From the NCBI GenBank assembly GCA_947493585.1, contig CANLRI010000001.1:434001-498000 (forward strand): a stretch of 64,000 nt of DNA. The letters run 5' to 3'. Below are positions 16,697-25,947 of this stretch, one piece after another; within the stretch, counting starts at the first letter, position 1; every line of letters begins with the position of its first letter. Position numbers and translations under genes: made by a program. Source of the DNA: an uncultured Planococcus sp. (GTDB lineage: Bacteria; Bacillota; Bacilli; Bacillales_A; Planococcaceae). The notes below the pieces were generated by a model that worked only from the letters and a program-made list of their open reading frames with translations, had not been told where the DNA came from and did not search any database.

Positions 16697-17455
16697 ATGG
16701 TAAAAATTGCAGTTGAACATCCATTTACATCCGTACGCGATGCGTTAGTACAAAAAGGGTATCGTGCAGAAATGCTTGAAAAGAAAACAGATGCACCCGA
16801 TTACGACGTAGTGGTCGTCCGTGACCAAGATGATTTAACAGATTTCCACATGAGCGTTTCATTAGTCGAAGCAAGAGGACGCACATTGTTTGAAATCGTA
16901 GAGGAAGTCGAAGAGCGCCTCGTGCGCCAAGGCAAAATCCAGGCGCCTGCACCAATGGCACCGGAATACGGTTCTGAATCAGGCGGAGGCGGCGGAAGCT
17001 TCGTTGCCGGTGCTGTTACAGGCGCTTTGATCGGTGCTGCAGCTGGACTCTTACTTGCGCCTAAGAGCGGCAAAGAATTACAAGAACAAGTGAAAGCGAA
17101 AACTTCAGATTCCAGCGAAAAAGTGAACACTTCCATCGAACAGGCTAAAGTGAAAGCTGACGAACTGAAAGCGAAGCGAGATGAAAAGAAAGAAGACAAA
17201 GAATTGAAGAAACAAGAAAAAGCGATCGAAAAAGAAGCGAAACAGCAAGAAAAAGCTGAAGAAAAAGAAGAGAAAAAAGAAGAAAAAGCTCACAAAGAGC
17301 ACGAGAAAGCTGAAAAGAAAGTAGAAAAAGAAATCAAGAAAGCTGAGAAAGATGCTGGCGGCGTAGATGTCGTGGAATTCGGCGAATCATCACTCGGCAA
17401 AAACTCAGATGGCGAGATTAAAGTTGAGCCAACTGATGCGAAAAAGAATAATTAA
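16697..17455 (+). CDS. UPF0180-like N-domain fused to YtxH-type membrane segment and Lys/Glu-rich coiled coil
   Basis: 252 residues. Residues 1-80 (VKIAVEHPFTSVRDALVQKG; DVVVVRDQDD; SLVEARG) resemble the small UPF0180/YkuS family. A Gly-rich linker leads to GAVTGALIGAAAGLLLAPKSG (about 104-124), the glycine-zipper membrane segment of YtxH stress proteins. From about 125 the chain is almost pure Lys/Glu/Ala (KKEDKELKKQEKAIEKEAKQ and onward), a long helical coiled coil. Such proteins are general-stress or dehydration related by family, and the molecular role is unknown. AAAAGGAG precedes the ATG. A perfect terminator follows. The combination of the two families in one chain is unusual to me. 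Confidence 0.75.
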   Translation: MVKIAVEHPFTSVRDALVQKGYRAEMLEKKTDAPDYDVVVVRDQDDLTDFHMSVSLVEARGRTLFEIVEEVEERLVRQGKIQAPAPMAPEYGSESGGGGGSFVAGAVTGALIGAAAGLLLAPKSGKELQEQVKAKTSDSSEKVNTSIEQAKVKADELKAKRDEKKEDKELKKQEKAIEKEAKQQEKAEEKEEKKEEKAHKEHEKAEKKVEKEIKKAEKDAGGVDVVEFGESSLGKNSDGEIKVEPTDAKKNN

Positions 17456-17462
17456 TCATGAA

Positions 17463-17494
17463 TAAAGGCCTCCCGCAGCTGCGGGAGGCCTTTT
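17463..17494. terminator. bidirectional terminator between the YtxH-type and UMF1 genes
   Basis: Perfect palindrome AAAGGCCTCCCGCAG / CTGCGGGAGGCCTTTT. Confidence 0.9.
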
Positions 17495-17504
17495 ATGTGT
17501 TGAG

Positions 17505-18782
17505 TTATTCAGCGGCGACTTCATCGACCGGCTCATGAGGCAGCGGTTCTGGAACGAAGATGAGAACGACCAGGCCGATGATGAAGAGCACGACCAAACT
17601 CAAAACCCCTAAACTGGAGTTACCGGTAATCTGGGAAGTGACGCCGACGAGCAAAGGCCCCGTAATCGCGGCAAATTTGCCGAAAATATTGTAGAAGCCG
17701 AAAAACTCATTGGCATTTTGCTTTGGCACCAGCTTCCCGAAATAAGAGCGGCTCAAGGCTTGGATGCCGCCTTGGCTGGTAGCGACCAGCATCGCAAGAA
17801 TCCAGAAGTCCATAATGGTTTCGATGAAAACCGCATAGACACAGACGATAATATAGACGAAAATACCGACATACAGCATTTTCTTTCCGGTAAAGCGATC
17901 GGCGAGCTTGCCGTAGAGAATCGCAAAAGGCGCGGCCACTACTTGAGTGGCGAACAAGACGATCAATAAGCTGGTGGCACTCAATCCGAGATCAGTTCCG
18001 TATGCGGTGGACAGCGAGATAATTGTGCCGACGCCATCGATATAGAAGAAATACGCAATCAGGAACAAGAACAAGGCGCGGTACTGGCGGATTTCCCGGA
18101 TCGTTTTATTGAGCCGTCGGAAGCTTTGGACAACGGGATTTGCTTCGCGTTTGATGAAATGCTGTTGTTTTACATGGCGGAACAATGGAATCGAGAACAA
18201 GATCCACCAAACGGCGGTGATCAAGAAAGCAAGCCGGCTGGCGTTTGTGACAGATAGCGGCAAGATTTCATTTTGGGCGAGCAGGATGATCAGGATGGCC
18301 AGCGCAAATGGAATGGTCGAACCGATATAACCGAGCCCGTAGCCAAATGCGGAGACGCGGTTCATGCGTTTTTCGGTCGTGACATCAACAATAAAAGCAT
18401 CATAGAATAGATTCGCGCCAGTAGCTCCAAGTGCAGCGAACACGTAGCAGATCAAGAGCCAAAGCCACTGGCCTTCCGGGACAAAAGCGAGCATTGCCGT
18501 CGAAACAGTGCCAAGCACGAAAAACACGGTGAAAAACTTCTTTTTCATCCCTTCATAATCGGCAATCGTGCCGAGCAACGGGCCCAGCATGGCCAAGATG
18601 AATGTGAAAATAGCGATGGTGTAGCTTAAATAAGCAGTGGAATCCGCTAGTCCCACGCCGGCATCTGTTGCGGCTGCTTTATAGAAAAGCGGAAACACTG
18701 CGGTCGTGATGATAATGGAATAAGCGGAGCTGCCCCAATCGTACAACGCCCAGCTTTTTTCCGGTTTCGTGAACTTCGCCAT
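17505..18782 (-). CDS. UMF1-family (Atg22-like) MFS transporter
   Basis: 425 residues, 12 predicted helices. The N-terminus KSWALYDWGSSAYSIIITT, the segment LGPLLGTIADYEGMKKKF and the downstream SQGGIQALSRSYFGKLVP are typical of the UMF1/YxiO group related to yeast Atg22 vacuolar amino acid effluxers. It probably exports amino acids or similar solutes; the substrate is not known for bacterial members. The start at 18782 is preceded by AAAAAAGGGGGCC. A single TTGTACAAG lies at 18816-18824 upstream but has no 11-bp partner, so it is not counted as a CarH-type operator. Confidence 0.82.
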   Translation of the reverse strand: MAKFTKPEKSWALYDWGSSAYSIIITTAVFPLFYKAAATDAGVGLADSTAYLSYTIAIFTFILAMLGPLLGTIADYEGMKKKFFTVFFVLGTVSTAMLAFVPEGQWLWLLICYVFAALGATGANLFYDAFIVDVTTEKRMNRVSAFGYGLGYIGSTIPFALAILIILLAQNEILPLSVTNASRLAFLITAVWWILFSIPLFRHVKQQHFIKREANPVVQSFRRLNKTIREIRQYRALFLFLIAYFFYIDGVGTIISLSTAYGTDLGLSATSLLIVLFATQVVAAPFAILYGKLADRFTGKKMLYVGIFVYIIVCVYAVFIETIMDFWILAMLVATSQGGIQALSRSYFGKLVPKQNANEFFGFYNIFGKFAAITGPLLVGVTSQITGNSSLGVLSLVVLFIIGLVVLIFVPEPLPHEPVDEVAAE

Positions 18783-18957
18783 AGCGGAAGGCCCCCTTTT
18801 TTATTAAGTCTATTGTACAAGAGAGAATCTAAAAAAGGGTGTTTTTGACTGAATATTTGCTGAAATTTTACAATGAATATAGAACCGAATACGAATCACG
18901 CCATTTGAGGTGCAGTCTCTATTCAGCTACACTGATGAAAGAAAGCGAGTGAATGGA

Positions 18958-19722
18958 ATGAAGTTGATATCATGGAATGTAAATGGCCTGCGGGCTGTGA
19001 TGAAAAAAGGATTTATGGATTTTTTTGAAACAGTAGATGCCGACATCTTATGTGTCCAGGAAATCAAATTACAGGAAGGCCAAATTGATTTGGAGCTTCC
19101 GGGTTATCATACATATTGGAATTACGCACAGAAGAAAGGCTACTCAGGAACCGCTGTCTTCACCAAACAGCGGCCTTTAAATGTCCATTACGGAATTGGT
19201 CTCGAGGAACACGATACAGAAGGCCGGTTGATTACATTGGAATTCCCTGAATTTTATTTGGTCAATAGCTATACGCCAAACTCCCAGCATGGCTTGTTGC
19301 GCCTTGCGTACCGTCTGTTATGGGAAGACAAGCTGCTTTCGTATATCCAACAATTGGACCTCGAAAAACCTGTCATTTTATGTGGAGACCTGAACGTGGC
19401 GCACCAGGAAATCGATTTGAAAAACCCGAAGGCCAATAAGAAGAACTCGGGCTTCACGCCAGAAGAGCGCGGGAAGATCAGTGATTTTCTCGACAGCGGT
19501 TTCGTGGATACATTCCGCCATTTCCATCCTGATGAAGGGGGCCATTATTCATGGTGGTCTTATCGTTCGAATTGCCGGGAGAAGAATGTCGGCTGGCGGA
19601 TCGATTATTTCATCGCTTCCAACCGTCTCGTCGGGCGAATGAAGAGCGCGGCGATCCATACGGGTGTACACGGATCGGATCATTGCCCAGTGGAGCTGCA
19701 ATTAAGCGATTCATCAGCGTAA
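18958..19722 (+). CDS. exoA: exodeoxyribonuclease III / AP endonuclease (ExoA)
   Basis: 254-residue exonuclease III family enzyme for base-excision repair: it cuts 5' of abasic sites and trims 3' ends, using a metal. Motifs: WNVNGLRA (metal-side Asn), CVQEIKL (catalytic Glu), YTPNSQ, GDLNVAHQEIDL, SWWSYR, WRIDYF and the C-terminal SDHCPVEL with the catalytic His. The start at 18958 is the Met that begins the conserved MKLISWNVNG; the ribosome site is weak (GAAAGCGAG). It is convergent with the CDP-glycerol transferase gene across a shared terminator. Confidence 0.93.
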   Translation: MKLISWNVNGLRAVMKKGFMDFFETVDADILCVQEIKLQEGQIDLELPGYHTYWNYAQKKGYSGTAVFTKQRPLNVHYGIGLEEHDTEGRLITLEFPEFYLVNSYTPNSQHGLLRLAYRLLWEDKLLSYIQQLDLEKPVILCGDLNVAHQEIDLKNPKANKKNSGFTPEERGKISDFLDSGFVDTFRHFHPDEGGHYSWWSYRSNCREKNVGWRIDYFIASNRLVGRMKSAAIHTGVHGSDHCPVELQLSDSSA

Positions 19723-19756
19723 GGAATTATTCATATTATTCACCGTTTAAACTAAA

Positions 19757-19800
19757 GAAAACCGGCAAGCCTGAAACGAGCTCAGGTTTGCCGGTTTTTA
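19757..19800. terminator. bidirectional terminator between exoA and the CDP-glycerol transferase gene
   Basis: AAAACCGGCAAGCCTGA pairs with TCAGGTTTGCCGGTTTTT, one wobble. Confidence 0.88.
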
Positions 19801-19839
19801 TTGTCTCATAATAGAGTTCCACGTGAAACATTCAAACAT

Positions 19840-21027
19840 TCAAACGTTCATGACGCGTTGTGCCAAGCGTTTGCAATTGTCCTGGTCGAAATAATCGATG
19901 TAATCATCGGCTTTTCCATACCATTCGTTATGCGTGATATTGTTTTCAAGCATGTAGGAGAGTGTTTTATAGACATCTTCTACTGTCGAGGATTTATAAC
20001 CGTACAAGTCTTTATCGAGGTCGAGGTATGAACCGCGTTTTTCTGTGTATTCCTGTTGGTCGAACATGAAGAAAATGATCGGTTTATTCAAATACAGGAA
20101 GTCCCAGGAAACGCTTGTGATGTCGGTCAGCAGCATGTCGTTTTCTTCAATCGAACGCTCGATGGATGCGTGGTTGAAGTCCAGGAATTCAATGCCGTAA
20201 TCCTGGTCGGCAAGCGGAAAGAAATGTTCTTCAAATCGTTTCATGAATGGGTGCAAAGCGATTTGGAGATGGATGCCGTTGGACTTCAGGAGATTCCGTA
20301 TCCCTTCATGCTCCAGTAAGCCGATCGTGCTGCGGAAGTAATTGCTTTCGAGAAATTCTTCCCTCGAGAGGTCGAATAGCCATTCACGCCAAGTCATCAT
20401 CATCAAGATGCGCTTCATTTCTTTTGGCGGTTGGTTTGGCAAGTAGCGGTCAAAACGGGGAAATCCGGTGATGATGAGTTTCTCTTCAGGGATTTTCCAT
20501 TTGTCGCGTTTCAGTTCGTATTCATAGCGCGAGGCGCAGTTGAAATAATCCGTCCGCTTGAGGAGTGGCACATCTTCTTTTTGGATGAGGATTTTCTTGA
20601 AGCCTTCGATGCCGTGGCTGACGTGCGTGATGACCGTCCGGCGGTTCAAGTTCAAGAATTTATCGGCTGACGGCACGATATCATAAAGTAAGGAATGCCC
20701 GTGGAATGTGTAATCAGCACGGAAAAACAGCAAATAATTGCGGAAGCTGCCAAGTGGCACGGCATTTGGGATCTGCCTGTTTTTCGCATAATCGGTCGAC
20801 GGGTCATACATCCAATAAGCCGTAACTTGGTCGGCATGGTTATTCACCAAATATTTATGAAAAACGGAAGCATTGTCTTCGTATTTTTCTCCGAGGTTTC
20901 CTCCTACCAGGGCGATTTTCGGACCTTTTGCATTTCGGTAAAACCGGGAGAGAATATAGGCCGCTGATACTTTCAAAAAAACTTTCAAAGGGTCCCATCT
21001 CCCTTTCTCTTTCAAGGTAACGCTCAT
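19840..21027 (-). CDS. CDP-glycerol glycerophosphotransferase family protein (TagB/TagF-like)
   Basis: 395 residues. It would transfer glycerol phosphate from CDP-glycerol to a teichoic-acid-type or lipid-linked acceptor at the inner membrane face. Family features include THVSHGIEGFKK, the acceptor-side LHPFMKRFEEHF, and DITSVSWDFLYLNKPIIFF, which matches the CDP-glycerol/UDP-binding region of TagF-like enzymes. There is no long membrane segment, consistent with peripheral association. It stands alone rather than in a tag operon, so it may decorate a minor polymer. The ribosome site is weak (AGGGCTGGAA before the ATG at 21027). Confidence 0.83.
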   Translation of the reverse strand: MSVTLKEKGRWDPLKVFLKVSAAYILSRFYRNAKGPKIALVGGNLGEKYEDNASVFHKYLVNNHADQVTAYWMYDPSTDYAKNRQIPNAVPLGSFRNYLLFFRADYTFHGHSLLYDIVPSADKFLNLNRRTVITHVSHGIEGFKKILIQKEDVPLLKRTDYFNCASRYEYELKRDKWKIPEEKLIITGFPRFDRYLPNQPPKEMKRILMMMTWREWLFDLSREEFLESNYFRSTIGLLEHEGIRNLLKSNGIHLQIALHPFMKRFEEHFFPLADQDYGIEFLDFNHASIERSIEENDMLLTDITSVSWDFLYLNKPIIFFMFDQQEYTEKRGSYLDLDKDLYGYKSSTVEDVYKTLSYMLENNITHNEWYGKADDYIDYFDQDNCKRLAQRVMNV

Positions 21028-21183
21028 TTCCAGCCCTGCTTTCTGTTAGTCGATTCCATTCTAGTTTTCCATATCCAGCGGGATTTGTCTATTCCAAGGA
21101 CGGCGGGTTTGATTTTCAGATGATGAAGAGGGCTTTCGATAAAGAACGGGTGTGCGTCGAAGGGATGAGTTGGCAGAAAATAG

Positions 21184-21209
21184 GTTTATTTAAAAGTGAG
21201 AGTGGGAAG
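21184..21209 (+). promoter_or_regulatory. candidate sigma-B promoter of the catalase gene
   Basis: GTTTAT, 14-bp spacer, GGGAAG. Similar to sites at 16630 and 26956. Confidence 0.4.
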
Positions 21210-21245
21210 AGGAGAATGATGGCATTAAAATGAAGGAGGATTCTC

Positions 21246-22874
21246 ATGAAGGACCATAATGAAGAGCTTAAGGACAAAATGTCTGAAGGCGAAAACGAGG
21301 AAACTTTGACCAACCGCCAAGGGCACCCGGTAAAAGACAACCAGAATATGCGCACTGTCGGAAATCGCGGGCCGGCTACTCTTGAAAACTATAACTTCAT
21401 CGAAAAGATCTCTCATTTTGACCGTGAAGAAATACCGGAACGCATCGTCCACGCACGTGGCGCCGGGGCATTCGGCTATTTCGAGACTTATGGAACTGTC
21501 GGCGACGAGCCGGTTGAAAAATATACGCGCGCCAAAGTATTCTCAGGCAAAGGCAAACAGACGCCGCTGCTTGTGCGCTTCTCTACGGTAGCAGGATCAC
21601 GCCACTCTCCCGAAACGGCACGCGACCCGCGTGGTTTTGCCGTGAAAATGTATACGGAAGACGGCAACTGGGACTTGGTCGGGAATAACTTAAAGATTTT
21701 CTTTATCCGCGATGCGATGAAGTTCCCGGATATGATCCACGCCTTTAAAAACGACCCGGTTTCAAACGTTCCGGATCCGGAGCGGATGTTCGACTTTGTC
21801 GCCCGTTCGCCGGAAGCGACGCATATGATCACATTCTTGTTTTCTCCATGGGGCATTCCGGCAACTTACCGCCATATGCAAGGCTCTGGCGTCAACACTT
21901 ATAAATGGGTCAATGACAAAGGCGAAGCGGTCCTCGTCAAATACCATTGGGAGCCAAAACAAGGCATTCGCAATTTGACCCAGGCAGAGGCCGATGAAAT
22001 CCAGGCGAAAAACGTCGGGCACGCAACGGAAGATCTTTACGACTCGATTGAAAATGGAGACTATCCGGAATGGGAGTTGTTCGTGCAGATCATGAGCGAC
22101 GACGAACATGCTGAACTCGACTTCGACCCGCTGGATGATACGAAATTATGGCCGATGGATAAATTCCCATTCTTACCAGTCGGCAAAATGGTCTTGAACC
22201 GCAATCCAGAAAACTACCATGCGGAAATCGAGCAAGCCGCATTCGGTACGGGCGTCCTTGTCGACGGCATGGATTTCTCGGATGATAAAATGCTGATTGG
22301 CCGTACGTTTTCGTACTCTGATACACAGCGCTACCGGGTCGGGGCGAACTATTTGAAGCTGCCGGTCAACGCGCCAAGAAAACGTGTGGCGACCAATCAA
22401 TACGGCGGGGCGATGGATGTGCCGCGCGGCGAGAATGCGAAAAATCCGCACATCAATTATGAACCGTCCGTACTTGGCGGGTTCAAGGAAGCAGACCGTC
22501 CGGATACACCGGATCATGAGCCGGAATACCACGGCAAATTGACGAAGGCGCCGATCGACCGCACGAATAACTACGGCCAGGCCGGTGAAACCTACCGCAG
22601 TTTCGAGGACTGGGAGCGGGAAGAACTGATCAATAATCTCGGAGATGCCTTATCTGCATGCGATCCGCGCATCCAAGAAGAAATGGTGCATCACTTCACC
22701 CAAGCCGATGAAGACTATGGGCGCCGAGTCCGTGAAAATATCGATATGAAAGTGAAGGGAATGAACGAAATGAAAGACAGTGGAGACGCAGAACCGAAGC
22801 TCTACGGTAAGCCGGCAGCGAGCAAAGTAGCTCAAGCCGCCAGCGCCAAAGGGCACGGGGCAGAACGTTATTAA
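21246..22874 (+). CDS. katA: monofunctional haem catalase
   Basis: 542 residues. Disproportionates hydrogen peroxide in the cytoplasm. The distal His lies in [16 protein letters not shown] (about His69) and the Asn in [15 protein letters not shown]. The proximal Tyr ligand is in [17 protein letters not shown] (about 345-361), followed by LKLPVN. The length and the N-terminal extension ([19 protein letters not shown]) fit the small-subunit KatA/KatX group of Bacillales; which of these it is cannot be decided, so the symbol is provisional. GGAGG lies 7 nt before the ATG. A sigma-B-like promoter is seen upstream and no PerR box was recognised. It is convergent with the PII-DUF1538 operon across a perfect hairpin. 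Confidence 0.93.
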   Translation: MKDHNEELKDKMSEGENEETLTNRQGHPVKDNQNMRTVGNRGPATLENYNFIEKISHFDREEIPERIVHARGAGAFGYFETYGTVGDEPVEKYTRAKVFSGKGKQTPLLVRFSTVAGSRHSPETARDPRGFAVKMYTEDGNWDLVGNNLKIFFIRDAMKFPDMIHAFKNDPVSNVPDPERMFDFVARSPEATHMITFLFSPWGIPATYRHMQGSGVNTYKWVNDKGEAVLVKYHWEPKQGIRNLTQAEADEIQAKNVGHATEDLYDSIENGDYPEWELFVQIMSDDEHAELDFDPLDDTKLWPMDKFPFLPVGKMVLNRNPENYHAEIEQAAFGTGVLVDGMDFSDDKMLIGRTFSYSDTQRYRVGANYLKLPVNAPRKRVATNQYGGAMDVPRGENAKNPHINYEPSVLGGFKEADRPDTPDHEPEYHGKLTKAPIDRTNNYGQAGETYRSFEDWEREELINNLGDALSACDPRIQEEMVHHFTQADEDYGRRVRENIDMKVKGMNEMKDSGDAEPKLYGKPAASKVAQAASAKGHGAERY

Positions 22875-22878
22875 ATAG

Positions 22879-22913
22879 AAAAAACCGGTGAGTTCAGGAC
22901 TCACCGGTTTTTC
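22879..22913. terminator. bidirectional terminator between the catalase gene and the PII-DUF1538 operon
   Basis: AAAACCGGTGAGT pairs perfectly with ACTCACCGGTTTTT around TCAGG. Confidence 0.9.
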
Positions 22914-23603
22914 TTATGGATTCAAAGAGGAGTGATTGACACCGAATACGTTTTCCACGTCGATCAAAAAGGCGATGCCTTTTCCGGGTGCGTCTAGGTC
23001 GACGGCTTGTTCAATGCTTGCGACCACTTTTTCCGCGAATGCAGAAGGCACCAATGTCAGGACTACGTCTTTTTCGGGGTCGATCGTAAAGTTCATGAAT
23101 TTTTTCTGTTCGTTCACCCCGGTGCCGCGTCCTTCCAAGATTGTTCCGCCTTCAGCGCCGGCTTTAGCGGCTGCTTTGACAACTTGCCCGGAGTCTCCAG
23201 AGTTAACGATGGTCACAATCAGTTGAAAATCTTTTGATTCTGGCATCTTTTCCACTCCTCGCTTCTTTTTTCGATCGTCTTCGCGGTCGTTGAGATGGGG
23301 GACTCCCAGCAATTGACTGAGGTGGACAGTAAAGCCGAGGCCATAACCTGATTTGCCCAACTTTCCGGCATGGCTGATCGCTTCTGCAACGGCCAGTTCG
23401 ATTTCACCGTCGACAGCAATGAAGACAACATCCTTTTCATGGGTAGCGGGAAGCCCGAGAAAAGTAGGCTTTTCGTTTCTTCCCATCCCTTCCGCATACA
23501 GCACTGTCGCCCCGTCCGCACCGGCTTCTTTTGCTGCTGCGATGACTTCTCTTGAAGCGCCGCGTTTTACGATGGCAATCATCAGTCTATGATTCAGATT
23601 CAT
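22914..23603 (-). CDS. tandem PII-like signalling protein linked to DUF1538 transport
   Basis: 229 residues comprising two PII-type ferredoxin-fold halves in one chain. Residues 1-105 begin RLMIAIVKRGASREVIAAAK, and residues about 120-229 begin KDFQLIVTIVNSGDSGQVVK. Each half has the GADGATV/GAEGGTI turn and the KDVVFIAV / KDVVLTLV strand typical of GlnB/PII-like proteins. A charged linker (DREDDRKKKRGVEKMPE) joins them. Last gene of a three-gene minus-strand operon, overlapping the preceding DUF1538 gene by 17 nt. By position it probably senses a small ligand and gates the DUF1538 membrane pair. PII trimers normally need three ferredoxin folds per ring, so the fusion raises an assembly question. 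Confidence 0.78.
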   Translation of the reverse strand: MNLNHRLMIAIVKRGASREVIAAAKEAGADGATVLYAEGMGRNEKPTFLGLPATHEKDVVFIAVDGEIELAVAEAISHAGKLGKSGYGLGFTVHLSQLLGVPHLNDREDDRKKKRGVEKMPESKDFQLIVTIVNSGDSGQVVKAAAKAGAEGGTILEGRGTGVNEQKKFMNFTIDPEKDVVLTLVPSAFAEKVVASIEQAVDLDAPGKGIAFLIDVENVFGVNHSSLNP

Positions 23604-24330
23604 GGTTTTGATTCCCTGCCTTTCGGTTAAAGAGTAAGCCTACAACGAGTACCGAAATAATCGGCGTTAATGCCACGAGCGCAATCATCCCAAAGCCATC
23701 GACGAGCGGATCTCGTCCTTCGGTGACAGAAGCGATGCCGACTGCCACAGAGACGATGAACGTGACGGTCATTGGCCCGGTAGCGACGCCGCCTGAGTCA
23801 AAGGCGATCGCTATGAATGTGCGCGTGGAGAAAAAGATCAGGATCAAGGCGAGAATATAACCTGGCAGGATGAAATACCAGATCGACCAGCCTGTCAGTA
23901 TCCGCAGCATCGACAAAGCGATGGATAGGCCGACTCCCGTCGATAAGGTGTAGAGCATAACTTGCGAGGAAATATAACCGCCCGTTTCGCGGTCGACTTC
24001 TTCGTTCATAATGCGGACAGCCGGTTCGGCAAATGTCGCCACAAAGCCGAGCACAAATCCGATTGGGATGATCGCCCAGCGATATTGCCAATCGCCAAGT
24101 TCCGCCCCCATCAATTCCCCGAAGGGCATAAAGCCGATATGGACGCCTTGCAGGAAAAAGGCCAATCCGAAAAATGTCAAAATAAAGCCGAGTCCGGTTT
24201 GCAGCACGCGTTCTTTCGGCAATTTAAGCATGAACAATTGAAATACGCTAAAGAATACGACAAGAGGAAGGAGAGCCATGCTGACTTCGATGAGCACTTC
24301 CCCGAAACCTTGGAAAATATGCAAGTTCAC
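23587..24330 (-). CDS. DUF1538 membrane protein, second subunit
   Basis: 247 residues, about 7 hydrophobic helices. DUF1538 signatures are FAEPAVRIM, LSTGVGLSIALSMLRI and AFDSGGVATGPMTVTF. Starts with GTG at 24330, overlapping the stop of the first DUF1538 gene as GTGA, with GGGGGTG 8 nt upstream, so the two are translationally coupled. From memory, a DUF1538 pair in Halomonas (UmpA/UmpB) was reported as a Na+(Li+,K+)/H+ antiporter that needs both subunits; that activity is a reasonable hypothesis here but not shown by sequence. Confidence 0.82.
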   Translation of the reverse strand: MNLHIFQGFGEVLIEVSMALLPLVVFFSVFQLFMLKLPKERVLQTGLGFILTFFGLAFFLQGVHIGFMPFGELMGAELGDWQYRWAIIPIGFVLGFVATFAEPAVRIMNEEVDRETGGYISSQVMLYTLSTGVGLSIALSMLRILTGWSIWYFILPGYILALILIFFSTRTFIAIAFDSGGVATGPMTVTFIVSVAVGIASVTEGRDPLVDGFGMIALVALTPIISVLVVGLLFNRKAGNQNHESES

Positions 24331-25022
24331 CGGTACAGCACCCCCAGGATCATGACAGCAATGATAGGGCCGATCGAGGCAAGCCCGATCAAGCCGAAGC
24401 CTTCACCGCTGCTTGGCTTATCGGAGCGCAGGACGGAGGCAACCCCGATGCCCAGTGCCAATATAAAGGGCACTGCCATCGGGCCGGTCGTAACCCCGCC
24501 GGCATCGAAAGAAATCGGGATGAATGCTTCGGGCACAAAAAAGGAAAGCAGGAAAACCAAGGTATACCCTCCAATCAGCATATAATGGATTGGAATGCTG
24601 AACAGCGTCCGGACCATCGCCAAGGCGACAAAAATCGCCAAGCCTACCGAAACGGATAAAATAAGGATGTTTCTTGAAATATCCCCTCCTGAAACGTCCT
24701 CAATCTGATTGGCCAACACACGGACATCCGGTTCGGCAATCGTGACGGCGAGCCCAAGCACCAAGCCTGTCCCGATAATCAACCACGGCTTGCGGGTCAA
24801 GGGCAGCTTCTTGCCGATCAACTCGCCGATCGGAAGCAGCCCTGCATTAACCCCGAGCAGAAATAGGAAAAAGCCGGTTCCGACAAAAACGACCCCGATC
24901 AAAAACTGCAATAGTGCTTCGAGCGGCAGGCGGATAATCAGGACTTGAAGCAAGATGACGACGATCGTGACAGGCAGAATGGCAGAGGCGACTTCTTTAA
25001 ACGTGCTTTTGACATTTTCCAT
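24327..25022 (-). CDS. DUF1538 membrane protein, first subunit
   Basis: 231 residues, paralogous to the next gene: IAEPDVRVLANQ, LSVSVGLAIFVALAMVRTL and SFDAGGVTTGPMAVPF occupy equivalent places. About 6-7 helices. First gene of the operon DUF1538-DUF1538-tandem PII; AAAGGAG lies upstream of the ATG at 25022. It probably forms a heteromeric transporter with its paralogue. Its promoter must lie in the ~110 bp shared with the divergent pentapeptide gene. Confidence 0.82.
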   Translation of the reverse strand: MENVKSTFKEVASAILPVTIVVILLQVLIIRLPLEALLQFLIGVVFVGTGFFLFLLGVNAGLLPIGELIGKKLPLTRKPWLIIGTGLVLGLAVTIAEPDVRVLANQIEDVSGGDISRNILILSVSVGLAIFVALAMVRTLFSIPIHYMLIGGYTLVFLLSFFVPEAFIPISFDAGGVTTGPMAVPFILALGIGVASVLRSDKPSSGEGFGLIGLASIGPIIAVMILGVLYR

Positions 25023-25136
25023 GCAGCATCTCCTTTACGGCGGATTTGGCTTGATGCAACTCACGCGGCGTATGGGACAAGGAACTCTATAATCGGTAAG
25101 ATAAAGAAGAGTATATGCGAACCAGGAGGGCTGATA

Positions 25137-25766
25137 ATGAAAAAGACCAAGAAGACCGAGCCGATGCTTCCCTCAGAACTTGAAACTTTTTCTTTTATTG
25201 AAGCATTAGATGATGGATATGTCCATGACTGCCGAATTGTTTCCGAGGAATTGCCTGCAGGAAAATTTCATTTTGATCGTGTGTTGTTTGAAAACGTCCG
25301 GTTTTTGAATGGGGAATGGGAACGCAGTGAATTTGCGGATGTGGTATTTATCAATTGTGATTTATCGAATGCAGATATGAGCCGGGCGATGTTCCACCGG
25401 GTGAAGTTTGAAAACTGCCGGTTGCTCGGCACTGATTTTACGGAAAGCACAATCCGCTATACGCGTTTTAAAGAATGCCGCATCGACTACGCGGTTTTCG
25501 GTTTTTCCCATATAAGCGACGTAAGGTTCGAGGAAAGTGTGATGAGGCAAGCGGATTTCTATGAAGTGAATCTGAAAAATGTGCAGTTTCTCAATAGTGA
25601 TTTAAATGAAGCCAATTTCACTGCCACTTCTCTTAAAGGCACCGATTTCAGTTCAAGCCGTTTCGAGGAGCTGCAATTAACTCCGGAATTGCTGGCGGGG
25701 TGCAAAGTATCTACAGAACAAGCATTGCTGTTTGCCCAAAAGTTGGGATTAATTATCAAAGCATAA
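25137..25766 (+). CDS. pentapeptide repeat protein
   Basis: 209 residues. From about residue 50 the chain shows A(D/N)LXX-like repeats with Phe/Leu at every fifth position (CDLSNADMSRAMFHRVKFEN; DFTESTIRYTRFKECRIDYA; EANFTATSLKGTDFSS), predicting a right-handed quadrilateral beta-helix. Some such proteins mimic DNA and protect gyrase from quinolones (Qnr, MfpA) but most have no known role, and nothing here identifies a target. The ATG at 25137 has AGGAGGG upstream; the frame continues 5' through the divergent promoter region but without a ribosome site. Base composition is lower in GC than the flanking genes. TATAAT at 25089-25094 is the likely -10. Confidence 0.82.
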   Translation: MKKTKKTEPMLPSELETFSFIEALDDGYVHDCRIVSEELPAGKFHFDRVLFENVRFLNGEWERSEFADVVFINCDLSNADMSRAMFHRVKFENCRLLGTDFTESTIRYTRFKECRIDYAVFGFSHISDVRFEESVMRQADFYEVNLKNVQFLNSDLNEANFTATSLKGTDFSSSRFEELQLTPELLAGCKVSTEQALLFAQKLGLIIKA

Positions 25767-25947
25767 ACGTTTTAGCTTTTTATATGCTTTATTACCTGTT
25801 CGATTTCCAATTATTATATTAAATAGATACTGTTCACTAAATATTCATTCTATTTTAAAAAATTATCCATAAAATGATTGCTCATTCACTTTAATTGCAG
25901 TATATTTAAAATAATTAGAAATCTATTAAAAGGAGCAGGAATCAACT

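Noticed and set aside
18816..18824. TTGTACAAG upstream of the UMF1 gene as another CarH-type site
   Set aside because: A single copy with no second core 11 bp away.
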